Shown: positions 8,266-16,902 of the stretch, in pieces
How the letters are laid out: each line of letters opens with the position of its first letter
Numbering within the stretch: the stretch's first letter is position 1
Assembly (NCBI GenBank): GCA_028281525.1
Contig: JANQJR010000013.1
Span: 62,001 to 126,000 of the forward strand
From: Magnetovibrio sp.
Lineage (GTDB): Bacteria; Pseudomonadota; Alphaproteobacteria; Rhodospirillales; Magnetovibrionaceae
DNA length: 64,000 nt
Reading direction: 5' to 3'
The notes under the pieces: generated by a model
Database searches by the model: none
Seen by the model: the letters and a program-made list of their open reading frames with translations, nothing else
What the model was told of the DNA's origin: nothing
Program-made: the position numbers and the translations under genes

Positions 8266-9630
8266 ATGCTCGACAAACCCCCGGTGATCGTGATCGACGA
8301 CGAAGAACACGTACGCCGCGCGTGCGCGCAATCCCTGGACCTGGCCGGGTTCACCGCCGATACCGAAGACAGCGCGGAAAGCGCACTCGACTATCTGTCG
8401 CGCAGCTTCCCTGGTGTTTTGGTCACGGATGTGCGGCTCGGCGGCATGAGCGGGTTGGAGCTGCTGGACAAAATCAAGGAACTGGACGAAGACATCCCCG
8501 TGATTCTGATCACCGGCCACGGCGACGTCTCCATGGCGGTCGAGGCCATGCACCAAGGCGCATTCGATTTTCTGGAAAAACCGTTCGACACGGAACGGCT
8601 GATCGACGCGGTTTCGCGCGCGGCGCGCAATCGCTGGCTGGTGATGGAAAACCGCCGTCTTTCCACCAAACTCAATGCCAGGTCCGGGGTGGACAGCGTG
8701 CTGCTGGGCCAATCCCCGGTGATGGTGTCCTTGCGCGACCAGATCACCGCCATGGCGCAGACCGACGCCGACATCCTGATCATGGGCGAGACTGGTGCGG
8801 GCAAAGAGTTGGTGGCGCGCTGCCTGCACGATTTCGGACCGCGAAAGGACAAGCACTTCGTCGCCATCAACTGCGGCGCGCTGCCGGAAACCATGATTGA
8901 ATCGGAACTGTTCGGCCATGTCGCGGGGGCGTTCACCGGCGCACAGAAAAGCCGCGTCGGCAAGTTCGAACACGCCCAAGGCGGCACCGTCTTCCTGGAC
9001 GAAATCGAAAGTATGCCTTTGGACTTGCAAGTGGGCCTGCTGCGCGTGCTGCAGGAGCGCACGGTGGAACCGCTGGGCGCGAATACATCCATTCCACTCG
9101 ACATCCGCGTCATTGCCGCAACCAAGGTTGACCTGTTGGAAGCGGCGGGCGCGGGCAAGTTCCGCGAAGACCTGTATTATCGGCTCAGCGTCATGACGTT
9201 GAACATTCCGCCGCTGCGCGAACGCAAGGAAGATGTCACCAGTCTGTTCCAGCACTTCGCCGACATCGCCGCCACCCGCCAGCGGCGCACCAGCCCGAAG
9301 CTCGACGGGGCCCTGATGAGCCAGTTGATGCAGTACGACTGGCGCGGCAACGTGCGCGAACTGCGCAACGCCGCCGAACGGTTCGTCTTGGATCTGCCGC
9401 CGCTACCGGGTCTCGCCCCTGCTGGCGGAACCGACGTGCAAACCGTCTGCGCCGAAGGCGCCACACTGCATGAAAAAGTCGAATGCTTCGAGAAATCCCT
9501 GATCGAGGCCGCCTTGCACGAGACCCACGGCAATGTCACCGAAACCGGCAAGGCCTTGGGTCTGCCGCGTAAAACCTTGTACGACAAGCTCGGCAAATAC
9601 GGCCTCAAACGGGACGATTTCAAAGCTTAG
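8266..9630 (+). CDS. dctD: C4-dicarboxylate response regulator DctD (NtrC family)
   Basis: 454 residues. Receiver domain with acidic pocket IDDEEH and phosphoacceptor Asp55 in VLVTDVRLGG, the Lys in FLEKPFD; AAA+ domain with Walker A GETGAGKE (about 173), GAFTGA (about 222), Walker B VFLDEIES (about 245); Fis-type HTH at the C-terminus (ETGKALGLPRKTLYDKL). Start 8266 has AAGGTGG 9 bp upstream. Partner of DctB. Directly downstream, before dctP, are two palindromes and a sigma-54 promoter that suit this activator. Confidence 0.92.
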   Translation: MLDKPPVIVIDDEEHVRRACAQSLDLAGFTADTEDSAESALDYLSRSFPGVLVTDVRLGGMSGLELLDKIKELDEDIPVILITGHGDVSMAVEAMHQGAFDFLEKPFDTERLIDAVSRAARNRWLVMENRRLSTKLNARSGVDSVLLGQSPVMVSLRDQITAMAQTDADILIMGETGAGKELVARCLHDFGPRKDKHFVAINCGALPETMIESELFGHVAGAFTGAQKSRVGKFEHAQGGTVFLDEIESMPLDLQVGLLRVLQERTVEPLGANTSIPLDIRVIAATKVDLLEAAGAGKFREDLYYRLSVMTLNIPPLRERKEDVTSLFQHFADIAATRQRRTSPKLDGALMSQLMQYDWRGNVRELRNAAERFVLDLPPLPGLAPAGGTDVQTVCAEGATLHEKVECFEKSLIEAALHETHGNVTETGKALGLPRKTLYDKLGKYGLKRDDFKA

Positions 9631-9759
9631 AGCCCGCTCTCAACCTCATCTACCGCAGCCTAGGGTCGGGTCGCCTTAGGTGGACTCACTTTTGTGCTTC
9701 CCACCTAAGACGTGAATCCGCCCCTCATCCGTGAATCGCCCTCTAGTCCACGCGTAAAG

Positions 9760-9810
9760 TGTGCGCAATTCCGCACACGATCTAAAAAGATATGCGCGGA
9801 AACCCGCACA
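9760..9810. promoter_or_regulatory. Paired DctD-type upstream activating palindromes
   Basis: Two 18-bp imperfect palindromes of the form TGTGCGG-N4-CCGCACA: TGTGCGCAATTCCGCACA at 9760-9777 and TGCGCGGAAACCCGCACA at 9793-9810, each with a single mismatched pair. Their centres are 33 bp apart, about three helical turns, so two dimers would bind the same face. They lie roughly 73 and 106 bp upstream of the predicted sigma-54 start. Tandem sites of similar sequence are known for DctD in rhizobia; DctD binding here is inferred. Confidence 0.72.
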
Positions 9811-9847
9811 CTTCGCGATCCCCTCGCCGCCACTGCGCTGCGAATTA

Positions 9848-9863
9848 AGGCACTTTTTTGGCA
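9848..9863 (+). promoter_or_regulatory. Sigma-54 promoter of the dctPQM operon
   Basis: AGGCAC-N5-TGGCA differs from the consensus TGGCAC-N5-TTGCA at two non-critical positions; the essential GG and GC are correctly spaced. It lies 134 bp before the dctP ATG and downstream of the two DctD-type palindromes, the normal order for an NtrC-class promoter. With those sites it accounts for the 367-bp gap 9631-9997; nothing else is evident there. Confidence 0.75.
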
Positions 9864-9997
9864 AGCATTTCATCTGGTTGGCGTCGTTTTCATTCTGCCA
9901 GCGCATGGCTGGCATGCGTTTTGAGTACCCCGGGACACCCGCGGACCTCCCCAACTGGTCGGCGGTTGAGGTTTTGAGTCTAAGGGAGACATAAATT

Positions 9998-10996
9998 ATG
10001 CGTATCGTGAAAACGGCCATTATGGCTGCTGTGGCAGCCACCATGCTCACCGGTGTGAGCGCCAAGGCTGAAGAAATCGTGATCAAATTCAGCCACGTCA
10101 CCGGCGGCACCGTCCACCCGAAAGTTCTGGCGGCCAATGCCTTCGCCGAGCGCGTCAATGAACGGATGAAAGGGCGCGTGCGTGTTGACGTATTCCCCAG
10201 CGGTTCGCTGTTCAACGATGACGATCTGCTGATCGAACTCATCAAGGGCAAGTCCGTGCAGATGGGCGCTCCGTCCTTGGCCAAGTTTGAATCCATCACC
10301 AAGAAGTTCCGCATCTTCGACCTGCCGTTCCTGTTCAACGACATCGAAGCCGTCAACCGCTTCCAGACATCCGAAAAGGGCCAGGAACTGCTGCGGTCCA
10401 TGGAAAACAAAGGCATCTTGGGCCTGACCTATTGGCACAACGGCATGAAGCAGATGTCCGCCAACAGGCCGCTGGCCATGCCGTCCGACGCCAAGGGCTT
10501 GAAGTTCCGCGTACAGCAGTCCGACGTGTTGATTGCGCAAATGGAAGCCTTGGGCGCCAGCGCGCAGAAGATGGCGTTTAAGGAAGTCTACGGCGCGCTG
10601 CAAACCGGTGTCGTGGATGCCCAGGAAAACACTTGGTCCAACATCTACACCAAGAAGTTCTATGAGGTTCAGGACGGCGTGACCGAAACCAACCACGGCA
10701 TCATCGACTACGCCGTGATCGTTTCGCGCCGTTTCTGGGAAGGCTTGCCGGACGACATCCGCACCGAGTTGGAGCAAATCCTCCACGAAGTCACCGAAGA
10801 GCGTAACCAGAAATCCTTTGAGCTGAACCAAAAATACCGTGGCGAGATCGCAAAATCTCCGAACAACAACACCATCCGCACCCTGACGCCACAACAGCGT
10901 CAAGCCTGGGTCGATGCCATGAAGCCGGTGTGGAAACAGTTCGAAGGCGACATCGGTGCCGACATGATTGCCGCCGCACAAGCGAGCAACATGTAA
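9998..10996 (+). CDS. dctP: TRAP transporter solute-binding protein DctP
   Basis: 332 residues with an N-terminal signal peptide (to VSAKAEE). Periplasmic binding protein that hands C4-dicarboxylates to the DctQM permease. Family features are FSHVTGGTVHPK near the mature N-terminus, the FRVQQSDVLIAQMEALGASA block containing the ligand-contacting Arg, and PMAFKEVYGALQTGVVDAQENTW-like sequence near residue 195. Strong Shine-Dalgarno AAGGGAG 9 bp before the ATG. First gene of the sigma-54-driven dctPQM operon. Confidence 0.93.
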   Translation: MRIVKTAIMAAVAATMLTGVSAKAEEIVIKFSHVTGGTVHPKVLAANAFAERVNERMKGRVRVDVFPSGSLFNDDDLLIELIKGKSVQMGAPSLAKFESITKKFRIFDLPFLFNDIEAVNRFQTSEKGQELLRSMENKGILGLTYWHNGMKQMSANRPLAMPSDAKGLKFRVQQSDVLIAQMEALGASAQKMAFKEVYGALQTGVVDAQENTWSNIYTKKFYEVQDGVTETNHGIIDYAVIVSRRFWEGLPDDIRTELEQILHEVTEERNQKSFELNQKYRGEIAKSPNNNTIRTLTPQQRQAWVDAMKPVWKQFEGDIGADMIAAAQASNM

Positions 10997-11026
10997 TCAC
11001 CGCACGGACCCGGGGAGATCGTCATC

Positions 11027-11662
11027 ATGATATCGCGGATCATCTATTATCTACACAAAGCGGAGGAAGGTTTCCTGGCGTTCCTTCTCGCCGCGATGAC
11101 ACTGGTGACGTTCTCCCAAGTGGTTGCGCGTTATGTGTTCAACTCGGGCGTCGTTTGGGCGCTCGAGCTGACCACCTTTCTGTTTGCCTGGCTGGTGATT
11201 ATGGGCATCTCTTACGGGCTGCGCATTCACAGTCACATCGGTGTGGACGCCTTGGTTAAGCTCTTTTCCCCAAACGGCCAGCGCGTTGCCGGTTTGATGG
11301 CCGTCTCTGCCGGACTCGTATACGCCGGACTGCTGCTTTACGGCTCTTGGGATCAGGTCATCGGCATCATTTACACATACGAAATCGAAGCGGAAGACTT
11401 GAAAATTCCGCTGTGGATTCCGCAAAGCGTCCTTCTGATCGGCTTCACCCTGATGATCTGGCGTCTGCTGGTCGCGGCGTACCGGATCTTCACCGGTCGT
11501 GACGTCGGGCTGACCTTGGGTGATGAAGGCCAAGACGCCATGGCGGCATATGCCGATCATGACGACAAAAAAGCCGAAGACCTGCGTCACCACGACGATC
11601 TGGAAATCGAGAAGCAAATCGAAGCCGAAGAAAAAGCCGCCAAGAAGGGAGATGACAAATGA
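11027..11662 (+). CDS. dctQ: TRAP transporter small permease DctQ
   Basis: 211 residues, four transmembrane helices (about 20-40, 50-70, 93-113, 135-155), the normal DctQ topology. The protein ends in a hydrophilic, Asp/Glu/Lys-rich tail of about 45 residues (from about 165) that goes beyond the usual DctQ length; its role is unknown and it could be a cytoplasmic interaction tail. The stop overlaps the ATG of dctM by four bases, indicating translational coupling. Confidence 0.9.
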   Translation: MISRIIYYLHKAEEGFLAFLLAAMTLVTFSQVVARYVFNSGVVWALELTTFLFAWLVIMGISYGLRIHSHIGVDALVKLFSPNGQRVAGLMAVSAGLVYAGLLLYGSWDQVIGIIYTYEIEAEDLKIPLWIPQSVLLIGFTLMIWRLLVAAYRIFTGRDVGLTLGDEGQDAMAAYADHDDKKAEDLRHHDDLEIEKQIEAEEKAAKKGDDK

Positions 11663-13017
11663 CCATCGCATTCCTGTTCATCACCCTGTTCACCCTGCTT
11701 TTGCTGGGCACGCCCATCGCCATCTCTTTGGGCCTGGCGTCGGTTTCGACTATCCTGTTCTTTTCCGGCGACGATTTGGGCTCGCTGGCGGGCAAGTTGT
11801 TCGACACCATGCACCACTACACGCTGATGGCGATCCCGTTCTTCGTGCTGTCATCGGCGTTCCTGTCCACCGGCGGCGTCGCACGGCGCTTGATTCGTTT
11901 CGCCACCAACTGCGTGGGGCACTTCCATGGTGGCTTAGCGATGGCTTCGGTTCTGGCCTGTATGCTGTTCGCCGCAGTATCCGGTTCGTCCCCCGCAACC
12001 GTGGTGGCGATCGGCTCCATCGTCATCGCCGGCATGATCAAGTCCGGCTATTCCAAAGATTTCGCTGCGGGCGTGATCGCCAACGCAGGTACCTTAGGGA
12101 TTCTGATCCCACCCTCGATCGTGATGGTGGTGTACGCCGCCGCGACCGATGTGTCGGTGGGCCGCATGTTCCTGGCGGGCGTGATTCCGGGCCTGTTGGC
12201 CGGTACCATGCTGATGGTCGCCATCTACATCGCCGCACGGTGGAAGAACCTGCCCCGCCAACCGTTCCCCAAATGGCAGGAGTTCAAGGAATCCTTTAAC
12301 GACGCCATCTGGGGCCTGATGCTGATCGGCATTATCCTGGGCGGCATTTACGGCGGCATTTTCACGCCGACGGAAGCGGCGGCGGTTGCGGCGGTCTACG
12401 CCTACGTCATCGCCGTATTCGTCTATCGCGACATCGGCCCGCTGAAAAAGGGCGAGCCACGTGGCCCGCTGCTGAAAACCATGGTCGGCATCTTCGCGCA
12501 CAAGGACGTGGCCGACACCTTGTTGGACGCGGCGCGCGTGACCATCATGCTGATGTTCATCATCGCCAACGCGATGCTGTTCGCGCACGTGCTGACGACT
12601 GAGCGCATCCCGCAAGCGATCACCGACGTGATCATCGGCGCCGGGTTCGAGCCGTGGACCTTCCTGATCGTGGTCAACATCATCCTGCTGATCGCGGGCA
12701 ACTTCATGGAACCGTCGGCAATCTTGCTGATCATGGCCCCGATCCTGTTCCCCATCGCCATGGAACTGGGCATTGACCCGATCCATCTGGGCATCATCAT
12801 GGTGGTGAACATGGAAATCGGCATGATCACCCCGCCGGTGGGCCTCAACCTCTTCGTCACAGCCGGGATAACAGGCATGTCGCTGATGCGCGTGGTCAAG
12901 GCCGCGTTGCCGTGGCTGGGGATCCTGTTGGTGTTCCTGATCATCGTCACATACATCCCGGCGGTATCGACCTGGCTGCCCAACACCCTGATGGGACCGG
13001 AGACCGTACACAGATGA
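11659..13017 (+). CDS. dctM: TRAP transporter large permease DctM
   Basis: 452 residues, about 12 hydrophobic helices, matching the DctM/SiaM ion-coupled permease. Recognisable family segments are FAAVSGSSPATVVAIGS, GTLGILIPPSIVMVVYA, GGIFTPTEAAAVAAVYA and MITPPVGLNLFV. Cytoplasmic-membrane component that pairs with DctQ and takes substrate from DctP. Last gene of the operon; a hairpin at 13106-13134 follows. Confidence 0.94.
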   Translation: MTIAFLFITLFTLLLLGTPIAISLGLASVSTILFFSGDDLGSLAGKLFDTMHHYTLMAIPFFVLSSAFLSTGGVARRLIRFATNCVGHFHGGLAMASVLACMLFAAVSGSSPATVVAIGSIVIAGMIKSGYSKDFAAGVIANAGTLGILIPPSIVMVVYAAATDVSVGRMFLAGVIPGLLAGTMLMVAIYIAARWKNLPRQPFPKWQEFKESFNDAIWGLMLIGIILGGIYGGIFTPTEAAAVAAVYAYVIAVFVYRDIGPLKKGEPRGPLLKTMVGIFAHKDVADTLLDAARVTIMLMFIIANAMLFAHVLTTERIPQAITDVIIGAGFEPWTFLIVVNIILLIAGNFMEPSAILLIMAPILFPIAMELGIDPIHLGIIMVVNMEIGMITPPVGLNLFVTAGITGMSLMRVVKAALPWLGILLVFLIIVTYIPAVSTWLPNTLMGPETVHR

Positions 13018-13105
13018 CCCCCTGAACACTTTGCACGCACATCGTCCAGGAAACGAGCGGACCTCCCCATTCAACTCCTGACACTTCGCAAGGTGCTCGC
13101 TGAAA

Positions 13106-13134
13106 GGCCCTCATCCAGCAGATGGGGGTCTTTT
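13106..13134 (+). terminator. Rho-independent terminator after dctM
   Basis: GGCCCTCATC and GATGGGGGTC pair over ten positions (two G-U pairs) around a CAGCA loop, followed by TTTT. It is about 90 bp beyond the dctM stop. Confidence 0.55.
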
Positions 13135-13268
13135 GGCACCCACAGCCAGTATTTGCAGTGGCCGGAAGCTCACATATTGCACCGATCTTCCATCCATTTT
13201 GCAAAAAACGGTCATGACGCCGGTGCCACGATTCGTAAGACAGTGAAACGCATCAACCATAGGAATAA

Positions 13269-13297
13269 TTGAATATGCGTAAGCAATTTATTATACA
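13269..13297 (+). promoter_or_regulatory. Candidate sigma-70 promoter for the receiver/EAL-fold gene pair
   Basis: TTGAAT (13269-13274), a 17-bp spacer and TATACA (13292-13297), in a strongly AT-rich stretch about 240 bp before the receiver gene. The remainder of the gap 13018-13536 beyond this and the dctM terminator shows no gene I can support; a 61-codon frame on the minus strand has no ribosome site. Confidence 0.35.
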
Positions 13298-13536
13298 TAG
13301 TAATTGTTGCCTCCATGCTCACGCACGGTCTAACACATTGTTTTTGTATGCTTTTGTATTATAATTTTGTTTTCCCAACATGACAGTCCAAATTGATTAA
13401 GTGCAATTTGAATGGCTTGTTGGAACATTTGACCAAAAAAACAGAACGGATTCATGGAAATGCCGCCCAAACTGGCCCACCATGAACATATGTTAAGAGT
13501 GCGAAAAGCGCTCATTTAGAAGAAACAACGCTCAAC

Positions 13537-13893
13537 ATGGCAAACATTCTGATCGCAGATGATGAATACACCATACGTTATGGTCTACGGCGATTTCTTG
13601 AACAGAAAGGCCATACCGTGTTCGAAGCCTGTGATGGCGAGGATGCCTTGTCCATCATGGCCAGCCAGCCCGTGGACGCGGCGGTCGTCGACATCATCAT
13701 GCCCAACAAGGAAGGCGTGGAAACAATTATAGAAGTTCGCCGCCAATATCCGAACGTCAAAATCATCGCCATGTCCGGCGGTGGGCGAAACCGGGATGTC
13801 GATTTTCTCAAAATAGCAAAGCAATGTGGCGCCCAGGACATTCTTCGCAAACCGTTCACCAACGAGGAACTGCTAAAAATCTTGGCTTTCTAG
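13537..13893 (+). CDS. Stand-alone response-regulator receiver protein
   Basis: 118 residues, CheY-like, no output domain. Acidic pair in IADDEY, phosphoacceptor Asp in AAVVDIIMPN (about residue 53), Ser/Thr position in IIAMSGGG, and conserved Lys in ILRKPFT. Separated by 15 bp from a gene for a degenerate EAL-fold protein, so the two probably form a signalling pair in which the phosphorylated receiver controls its neighbour. The ribosome site is weak. Confidence 0.87.
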   Translation: MANILIADDEYTIRYGLRRFLEQKGHTVFEACDGEDALSIMASQPVDAAVVDIIMPNKEGVETIIEVRRQYPNVKIIAMSGGGRNRDVDFLKIAKQCGAQDILRKPFTNEELLKILAF

Positions 13894-13908
13894 AAAAGGA
13901 AACCTGAA

Positions 13909-15111
13909 ATGACTGCGCAAGGGCCCAACGCAATCACAATAGAGCCTCAGGACAAAGAAGAGTTCCATACGCTCACTCTGAGACTAAAAAACCAAGACAC
14001 GCAACTCGTAGGGCGTCTGCACCTTATCCGTCTTGGACGCTTACGTTCCTTTTTAGAAGAACGCTGGGATCACTTATCGGAGCGCATTCACGCAACGTTC
14101 CATTCCTACCTTCAAAACCGTGCTCTGAACAATTTTGTCTTTTACCCCTATGACGAAGACTCGTACTTCATGTTCACGTATCAGGGCAGTACGAAAAGTG
14201 CCCAACGTCGTGCGGAAAACATCAGTCACGAAATCTTGGCGCGGTTGCTCGGCGAAGAGGCGCCCTTGGACTTGATCGAAGTTTACACATGGGCACGGGG
14301 CGACAACGGCTTGCCTTCGTTTCAGGCCTTGCCGGCCCCTCCTGATATCCCATTGACCGAGTTGAGCCAACAGATCGAATACGTATATCGGCCGCTCTTT
14401 TCACCCAGAAAAGGTGCCATCCAGACTTTCGTATGCATGCCAACTCTATCGCTTGGACCGATCGGACATTGCACGGGTTATGACGTTCTAGACAATCCCG
14501 ATGACGCTCAAGCAACTGCGATGTTGGATTTGCAAATGCTCCAGCATATCGCCAAAGAAACATCGAACTTGGAAAGCCTGAAAGACGAATGCGAAGTCAT
14601 TATACCGGTCCATTTCAATACCCTTCGCCACCCCGATTATGGAGCGGCGTATAATCAAGCTTGCCGCGACCTCATCGGCGATTGCAAAGATACACTCGGC
14701 TTTGAGGTGGTCGGGTTGCCGGGTCGTTTGGCGGAGCACAACTTTGCTCCACTGATTGGCGAACTGCATGAATTTTCGGTCTACGTGATCGCCCGCTTGG
14801 AAGTCGACAGTACTGTTTTTATTGACTTTCGCATCGCGGGACTTGAGGCCGTCAGCATCGACCTCTACAACGATTTCCGCAATGAAGCGCAATTGCTGGA
14901 AGCGCTCGAGCGCTTTACCATCACGGCAAATGAAGAAGGGCTCGATACGTGCGTTTATGGCATTCGCACCTTGAGCATGAACACCGCCGCAATCGGCGCA
15001 GGGGCCAGCTACATTGGTGGATACCCAATCTCAAAAACCTTGCGCACAATCAGTGGGCGTTCACGGTTCGATATGCTTGAATTATACACCGACGGTTTCG
15101 ATGCTGCGTAG
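13909..15111 (+). CDS. Uncharacterised protein with a probable degenerate EAL-like domain
   Basis: 400 residues, no signal peptide or membrane segment. I see no standard catalytic motif. From about residue 155 the order of elements resembles a c-di-GMP phosphodiesterase (EAL) fold: VYRPLFSPRKGAIQTFV where the EAL signature would be, then LDLQMLQHIAKE, IIPVHFNTLRHPDYGAAYN, LGFEVVGLP, and finally GAGASYIGGYPISKTL, which resembles the usual C-terminal GxxxxQGYLFxRP segment. The EAL and DDFGTG residues are absent, so enzymatic activity is unlikely. The first 140 residues are a separate domain (FVFYPYDEDSYFMFTYQG) that could be a relic of a GGDEF fold. Strong AAAGGAAA site. Works presumably with the upstream receiver. 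The EAL relation is a remote, motif-level judgement. Confidence 0.5.
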   Translation: MTAQGPNAITIEPQDKEEFHTLTLRLKNQDTQLVGRLHLIRLGRLRSFLEERWDHLSERIHATFHSYLQNRALNNFVFYPYDEDSYFMFTYQGSTKSAQRRAENISHEILARLLGEEAPLDLIEVYTWARGDNGLPSFQALPAPPDIPLTELSQQIEYVYRPLFSPRKGAIQTFVCMPTLSLGPIGHCTGYDVLDNPDDAQATAMLDLQMLQHIAKETSNLESLKDECEVIIPVHFNTLRHPDYGAAYNQACRDLIGDCKDTLGFEVVGLPGRLAEHNFAPLIGELHEFSVYVIARLEVDSTVFIDFRIAGLEAVSIDLYNDFRNEAQLLEALERFTITANEEGLDTCVYGIRTLSMNTAAIGAGASYIGGYPISKTLRTISGRSRFDMLELYTDGFDAA

Positions 15112-15228
15112 TCTGCACAGGTGATGCAATCGAACCTCGTGTTGTTCAAGGGACAGCACGACACCTGAAAGATGGACAGGTCGTTTCCCCAGGTCAAGAA
15201 TTTGCGGATGGCCCTGGCTGTTTAGCCG

Positions 15229-16833
15229 TCAATCCGGACGCTTCTCGAGCATCTGGCCGATTTTTTTATCCTTCATCACGTCGCGGGCCTTTTCGTATTT
15301 GGGATCGTGCCAGAACATATGGCACCCGTTACACCCCAAACCGCAGCAGGCATCCAATCCCAAGGCTGGAGTCTTGCCGGTGTGGGCGCGCCCCTTCAAG
15401 GTCGGGCGCGCTTCACTCCCGTCGCGAAGTCCCCGTTCCATGTCCAGGCTCATCAGGTTGCCTTGCAGCAGAGCTTGGCGCTCTTCGTTCAACACCGCTT
15501 CGGTGCGCCCAACGCTCATGGGCGGCAAAATGCTTTTGAGCTGGTCCTGATCTTCGTTGTGAAAAGCGGATGCGGGAATGCGGATGGCGCGGCCATGGCC
15601 GGGCGACGCTTTGTCTGCAACCTCTCCGGTTTTCGCATTCTCGAATTCGTAAAGCCGCAAACGGATGGGTTCGAATTGGCGGGGGCTCAAAAACTCGACC
15701 ACCGCGCCCGGTTTCAGAGCATTCCTCAAGCTGAAAATCATGTCGTCGCCATCCCAGCGTTCGATCACGCCCGCAAACAGCCACCCGCCCACCGTGTCGG
15801 TGCGCGCATAGTTATGCGCCAGATGGGTCAACCGCCCCTCGTGGAAGCCCAAGGAATAACCCCTGTTCTGCAAGGTGAAAATTTCGCGCAAATAAGATTC
15901 CGGCGACCATGCATCCGGGTCCGCATACCAGGCGTCGATGGCAAGACGATAAGCCCGTGCGGTGATGGCGGCATAGTATTCGCTTTTGTTGCGTCCTTCG
16001 ACCTTGAGGCTATCGATGCCGAGCCTCAGATAATCGCCCAGTTTGGGCATGAGGCACAGGTCTTTGGCGTTTAAGATGTAGGAGCCGCGATCGTCCTCTT
16101 CGATCTTGAGAAATTCACCGGGGCGGAATTCCTCTTCCAAGTAGAAATCGAAATCATCCTTGTTGTCCGGCGTGATTTCGACTTCGCCTCCGTCCTTGGT
16201 GCGCGCCAGAACCCGGTAGTTCCAACGGCAGCTCTGGGCGCAATTGCCCTGGTTCGCGCCCCGCTCCGCCAGATAATTGGATAGCAGGCAGCGACCTGAA
16301 TAGGTCATGCACATGGCGCCGTGGATGAAGGCTTCCAATTTGACGTCGGGGCATTTTTCGCGGATTTCCGCCAGTTCCTCGAAGCTCACTTCGCGCGCCA
16401 AGACGCAGAGCTTCGCGCCCATGGCTTGCCAGCTTTGCACCGTGAGCCACGAACACGCATTGGCTTGGGTGGAGATGTGAATATCCAATTCCGGCGCGTT
16501 CTGGCGCAGGTAATGCACCACACCCTGGTCGGCGACGATCACGCCATCGGGTTTGACTTGCCGAATGGTCTTGACGAACTCCGGCAGCTTTTCGATGTCG
16601 CGGTTATGGGTGAACAGGTTCAGCGTCAGGTAAATCCGCTTGCCTTGCTGGTGAACAAACCGAACCCCCTCCAGCAGGTCGTCCAACGTGAAGTCGGACT
16701 GGGTGCGCAGCGACAGATCGGGCGTTCCCGCATAAACCGCATCCGCGCCATACAAGATCGCGGTCTTCAGTTTCGACAGCGAGCCGGCCGGCATCAAAAG
16801 CTCGGAACGGTGGTTGGGATCGCGCTTGTACAT
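15229..16833 (-). CDS. Peptidase U32 family protein, probable tRNA uridine hydroxylation factor (TrhP/YegQ-like)
   Basis: 534 residues. The N-terminus (ELLMPAGSLSKLKTAILYGADAVY) and the hallmark segment EAFIHGAMCMTYSGRCLLSN with the Cys-rich continuation NQGNCAQSCRWNY (about residues 170-205) place it in the U32 family of prephenate-dependent RNA hydroxylation proteins; the Cys set probably carries an Fe-S cluster. A C-terminal extension beyond the E. coli TrhP length contains a further Cys/His group (DACCGLGCNGCHMFWHD). Start 16833 has an ideal AGAGGAGG site; the upstream in-frame extension would overlap the divergent EamA gene. TrhP versus RlhA cannot be decided with certainty; the YSGRCLLSN motif favours TrhP. 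Confidence 0.85.
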   Translation of the reverse strand: MYKRDPNHRSELLMPAGSLSKLKTAILYGADAVYAGTPDLSLRTQSDFTLDDLLEGVRFVHQQGKRIYLTLNLFTHNRDIEKLPEFVKTIRQVKPDGVIVADQGVVHYLRQNAPELDIHISTQANACSWLTVQSWQAMGAKLCVLAREVSFEELAEIREKCPDVKLEAFIHGAMCMTYSGRCLLSNYLAERGANQGNCAQSCRWNYRVLARTKDGGEVEITPDNKDDFDFYLEEEFRPGEFLKIEEDDRGSYILNAKDLCLMPKLGDYLRLGIDSLKVEGRNKSEYYAAITARAYRLAIDAWYADPDAWSPESYLREIFTLQNRGYSLGFHEGRLTHLAHNYARTDTVGGWLFAGVIERWDGDDMIFSLRNALKPGAVVEFLSPRQFEPIRLRLYEFENAKTGEVADKASPGHGRAIRIPASAFHNEDQDQLKSILPPMSVGRTEAVLNEERQALLQGNLMSLDMERGLRDGSEARPTLKGRAHTGKTPALGLDACCGLGCNGCHMFWHDPKYEKARDVMKDKKIGQMLEKRPD

Positions 16834-16902
16834 GCCTCCTCTTATCACTTCAAAGTCCCCAAGACCATGGTACAGTGCGCCACAAACCGATAAGGACGCC
16901 CC

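Noticed and set aside
9676..10416. Minus-strand frame over the dctP promoter and gene
   Set aside because: It covers the enhancer and sigma-54 elements and lies antisense to a certain gene; composition is not protein-like.
13330..13515. 61-codon minus-strand frame in the AT-rich gap
   Set aside because: No ribosome site, no recognisable domain, within a probable promoter region.
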